Source: an uncultured Bacteroidota bacterium (GTDB lineage: Bacteria; Bacteroidota; Bacteroidia; UKL13-3). Taken from it: 7,077 bases of DNA. The stretch is from contig CAIVPY010000005.1 in assembly GCA_903907885.1 (NCBI GenBank), positions 1 through 7,077 on the forward strand, read 5' to 3'. Numbering within the stretch: the first letter of the stretch is position 1; each line of letters opens with the position of its first letter. The translations under genes and the position numbers were made by a program. This document shows positions 4,636 to 7,077 of the stretch, piece by piece. Under the pieces are notes generated by a model. The model saw nothing but the letters and a program-made list of their open reading frames with translations, made no database searches and was not told where the DNA came from.

Positions 4636-7077
4636 ATGGAAGAAAATAACGACATAGAGGAATTAGATAAGGAACAAAAGCATGAGTACCACGTTACTGC
4701 GGTTAGTGGCTTGTATGAAAACTGGTTTTTAGATTATGCTTCGTATGTAATTTTAGAGCGTGCTGTACCTGCCCTTGAAGATGGTTTAAAACCTGTTCAA
4801 AGGAGGATATTGCATGCCTTAAACGAGATGGATGACGGCAGGTTTAATAAAGTTGCCAACGTCATAGGGCAAACCATGCAGTACCACCCACATGGTGATG
4901 CAGCCATTGGCGATGCTTTGGTAAACATGGGTCAAAAGGAAATCCTTTTCGACACACAAGGAAACTGGGGTGATGTGCGCACGGGTGATTCTGCAGCTGC
5001 TGCCCGTTATATTGAGGTGCGTCTTTCTAAATTTGCTCAAGAAGTTGCTTTTAACAAGCAAACTACCGAATGGCAAAGTAGCTACGATGGCCGCAAAAAA
5101 GAACCTATCACCCTACCTATGAAATTTCCTTTGCTTCTAGCTCAGGGGGTTGAAGGTATTGCGGTAGGATTGGCAACTAAAATATTACCTCACAATTTTT
5201 GTGAAGTTATTCAAGCCACCATTGATTATTATAAAAACAAAAAGTTTGAAATTTATCCTGATTTTCAAACAGGTGGATACATAGATATTTCCAATTACAA
5301 CCAAGGCTTAAAAGGTGGTAAAATTAGATGTAGAGCGAGAATAGAGGAATTTGACAAAAAGACTTTATTAATTAAAGATATTCCTTTTGCCACCACGACC
5401 ACTGGACTTATCGAATCTATTATCAAAGCGAATGATTCAGGGAAAATTAAGGTTAAAAAAGTAATTGACAATACTGCTGCTGATGTTGAGATAGAAATTC
5501 AATTGGCTCCAGGTGTAAGTCCTGATATTACCATTGATGCGCTTTATGCCTTTACTGATTGTGAGGTTTCTATCTCGCCCAATGCATGTGTTATATTAGC
5601 CGACAAGCCTGTTTTTGTTAGCGTGAATGAGCTGTTGAAAGAATCAGCAGAGCGAAGCAAAGACTTACTTCGTCAAGAACTTGAAATCAAAAAAAACGAA
5701 CTTGAAGAAGATTGGCATTATTGCTCATTAGAAAAAATCTTCATCGAAAAACGCATTTACCGAGATATTGAAGAATGTGAAACTTTTGAAGATGTGATTG
5801 ATACCATTTGGCGTGGTATGAACAAATATAAAAAGCTGTTCAAACGTGATTTGATTGAAGATGATATCCTTCGTTTGACCGAAATAAAAATCAAACGTAT
5901 TTCAAAATACGATGGTTATAAAGCGGATGAATTATTGATAAGCATTGAAGCCAAATTAGAAGCCGTTAAATATGATTTAGACAACCTGCAAGCTTTTGCC
6001 ATTAAGTATTTCGAGAACTTGTTGAAGAAATTTGGCAAAGGACGTGAGCGCAAAACAGAGATAAAAATATTTGATACCATTGAAGCTAAATCGGTTGCTA
6101 TTGCCAACCAGAAATTATATGTAAACCGTGCCGAAGGCTTTGTGGGCATTGGTTTGAAGAAAGACGAATATGTGTGCGATTGTTCGGATATGGATGATGT
6201 GGTAGTGTTTCGCAGAGATGGTAAAATGGTGGTGAGCAAGGTGCAAGACAAATCCTTTATGGGCAAAGACATTATTCATGTGGATGTGTTTAGGAAGAAT
6301 GATGACCGAAGGATTTACAACTTGATATACCTTGAAGGAAAAACCAAGGTGAGTTATGCCAAGCGTTTTGCTGTTACGGGTATTACCCGCGACAAAGAAT
6401 ATGACCTTACCCAAGGCACTGCGGGTTCTCGTATCTCTTATTTAACCGTTAATGCAGGTGGCGAAGCTGAAGTGGTAAATGTGGTGTTAAGTCCATTGAG
6501 CCATGCGCGTAAGTTGAGCTTCGATTTTGATTTTGCTACGCTTGCCATTAAAGGCAGGGCAGTGCAGGGAAATATCGTTTCTAAATACTTGGTAAAAGGC
6601 ATTAAGCTTAAATCTAAAGGGGTTTCTACCTTAGGTGGATTGGATGTTTGGTATGATGAAATATTAGGCCGATTGAACACCGATGATAGAGGCAAGCATT
6701 TGGGTAGTTTCCATCCAAATGATTTGATTTTGGTTTTATACAAAGATGGTAATTACGAACTGACAGGCTACGAATTAACCAACCATTACGAAACGGATAA
6801 GATACTACATATTGTTAAGTTTAAGCCAAGCCGACCTATCAGTGCGGTGTATTATGATGCGGTAAACAAAACTCATTATATTAAACGCTTCGTAATTGAA
6901 ACGCAGACCATCAATAAGAAGTTCTGTTTTATAGCCGAAGATGGCAAGAGCCAATGTTTGGTAGCTACTGATATGAAAGTACCAGTGGTGAAAGTAGCCA
7001 TTGGCAAAAACAAAAAACAAGCTAGCGAAGAAGAGATAAACCTAACTGAGTTTATTGAAGTGAAAGGTTGGAAAGCC
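4636..7077 (+). CDS. parC: DNA topoisomerase IV subunit A (ParC), 3' partial
   Basis: This is the DNA-cleaving subunit of topoisomerase IV, a type IIA enzyme that with ParE decatenates daughter chromosomes. There are 814 codons before the window ends, with no stop reached. Early signatures include DGLKPVQRRIL (49-59), YHPHGDAAIGDAL (83-95) and the catalytic tyrosine Y125 in AAARYIEVRLS, with R124 beside it. IAVGLATKILPHNF (175-188) and the PDFQTGGYI tower element (209-217) follow. A charged coiled-coil region spans about 330-470, and a beta-rich C-terminal domain starts near 485. No GyrA box (QRRGGKG type) is seen in the C-terminal domain, which favours ParC over GyrA. A TAA at 4630-4632 lies in frame two codons before ATG 4636, so this is the earliest possible start. 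The residue matching E. coli GyrA Ser83 is Ala89, and the Asp87 match is Asp93. parE is not immediately upstream; uvrA lies divergently there. Confidence 0.95.
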   Translation, partial: MEENNDIEELDKEQKHEYHVTAVSGLYENWFLDYASYVILERAVPALEDGLKPVQRRILHALNEMDDGRFNKVANVIGQTMQYHPHGDAAIGDALVNMGQKEILFDTQGNWGDVRTGDSAAAARYIEVRLSKFAQEVAFNKQTTEWQSSYDGRKKEPITLPMKFPLLLAQGVEGIAVGLATKILPHNFCEVIQATIDYYKNKKFEIYPDFQTGGYIDISNYNQGLKGGKIRCRARIEEFDKKTLLIKDIPFATTTTGLIESIIKANDSGKIKVKKVIDNTAADVEIEIQLAPGVSPDITIDALYAFTDCEVSISPNACVILADKPVFVSVNELLKESAERSKDLLRQELEIKKNELEEDWHYCSLEKIFIEKRIYRDIEECETFEDVIDTIWRGMNKYKKLFKRDLIEDDILRLTEIKIKRISKYDGYKADELLISIEAKLEAVKYDLDNLQAFAIKYFENLLKKFGKGRERKTEIKIFDTIEAKSVAIANQKLYVNRAEGFVGIGLKKDEYVCDCSDMDDVVVFRRDGKMVVSKVQDKSFMGKDIIHVDVFRKNDDRRIYNLIYLEGKTKVSYAKRFAVTGITRDKEYDLTQGTAGSRISYLTVNAGGEAEVVNVVLSPLSHARKLSFDFDFATLAIKGRAVQGNIVSKYLVKGIKLKSKGVSTLGGLDVWYDEILGRLNTDDRGKHLGSFHPNDLILVLYKDGNYELTGYELTNHYETDKILHIVKFKPSRPISAVYYDAVNKTHYIKRFVIETQTINKKFCFIAEDGKSQCLVATDMKVPVVKVAIGKNKKQASEEEINLTEFIEVKGWKA

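Noticed and set aside
4819..7020. Minus-strand open frames of 71-118 codons
   Set aside because: They are antisense to the conserved parC frame, overlap one another and show no coding signature.

Overview
The window looks like chromosomal DNA of a member of the Bacteroidota. The grounds are low G+C, start sites without a Shine-Dalgarno sequence, a UvrA and a topoisomerase IV A subunit with the features I associate with this phylum, and intergenic palindromes of a kind I recall from its genomes. A genus cannot be read from it. It is mainly a housekeeping region about DNA repair and DNA topology. I see no phage, CRISPR, toxin-antitoxin, transposase, tRNA or rRNA, and no coherent undescribed multi-gene system.

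Layout. Positions 3-365 (+) hold the C-terminal 120 residues of an unidentified, probably exported or surface protein that starts before the window. A short convergent gap (366-478) carries an imperfect hairpin and a weak terminator-like hairpin for the opposite strand. On the minus strand lie uvrA (3967-1019) and, 21 bases beyond its stop, a small HEAT-repeat-like protein gene (997-479); these look like a two-gene transcription unit. From 3968 to 4635 is a 668-base divergent intergenic region without a supportable gene. It is filled with unrelated palindromic or G-rich elements of the dispersed-repeat type. From 4636 (+) to the window end runs parC, the topoisomerase IV A subunit, cut off by the edge after 814 codons.

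Functionally, UvrA starts nucleotide excision repair by recognising damage and loading UvrB, and topoisomerase IV unlinks replicated chromosomes. They are divergent neighbours, and the sequence does not show that they are co-regulated. The two places most worth a second look are the repeat-packed region between uvrA and parC and the small helical-repeat protein trailing uvrA.
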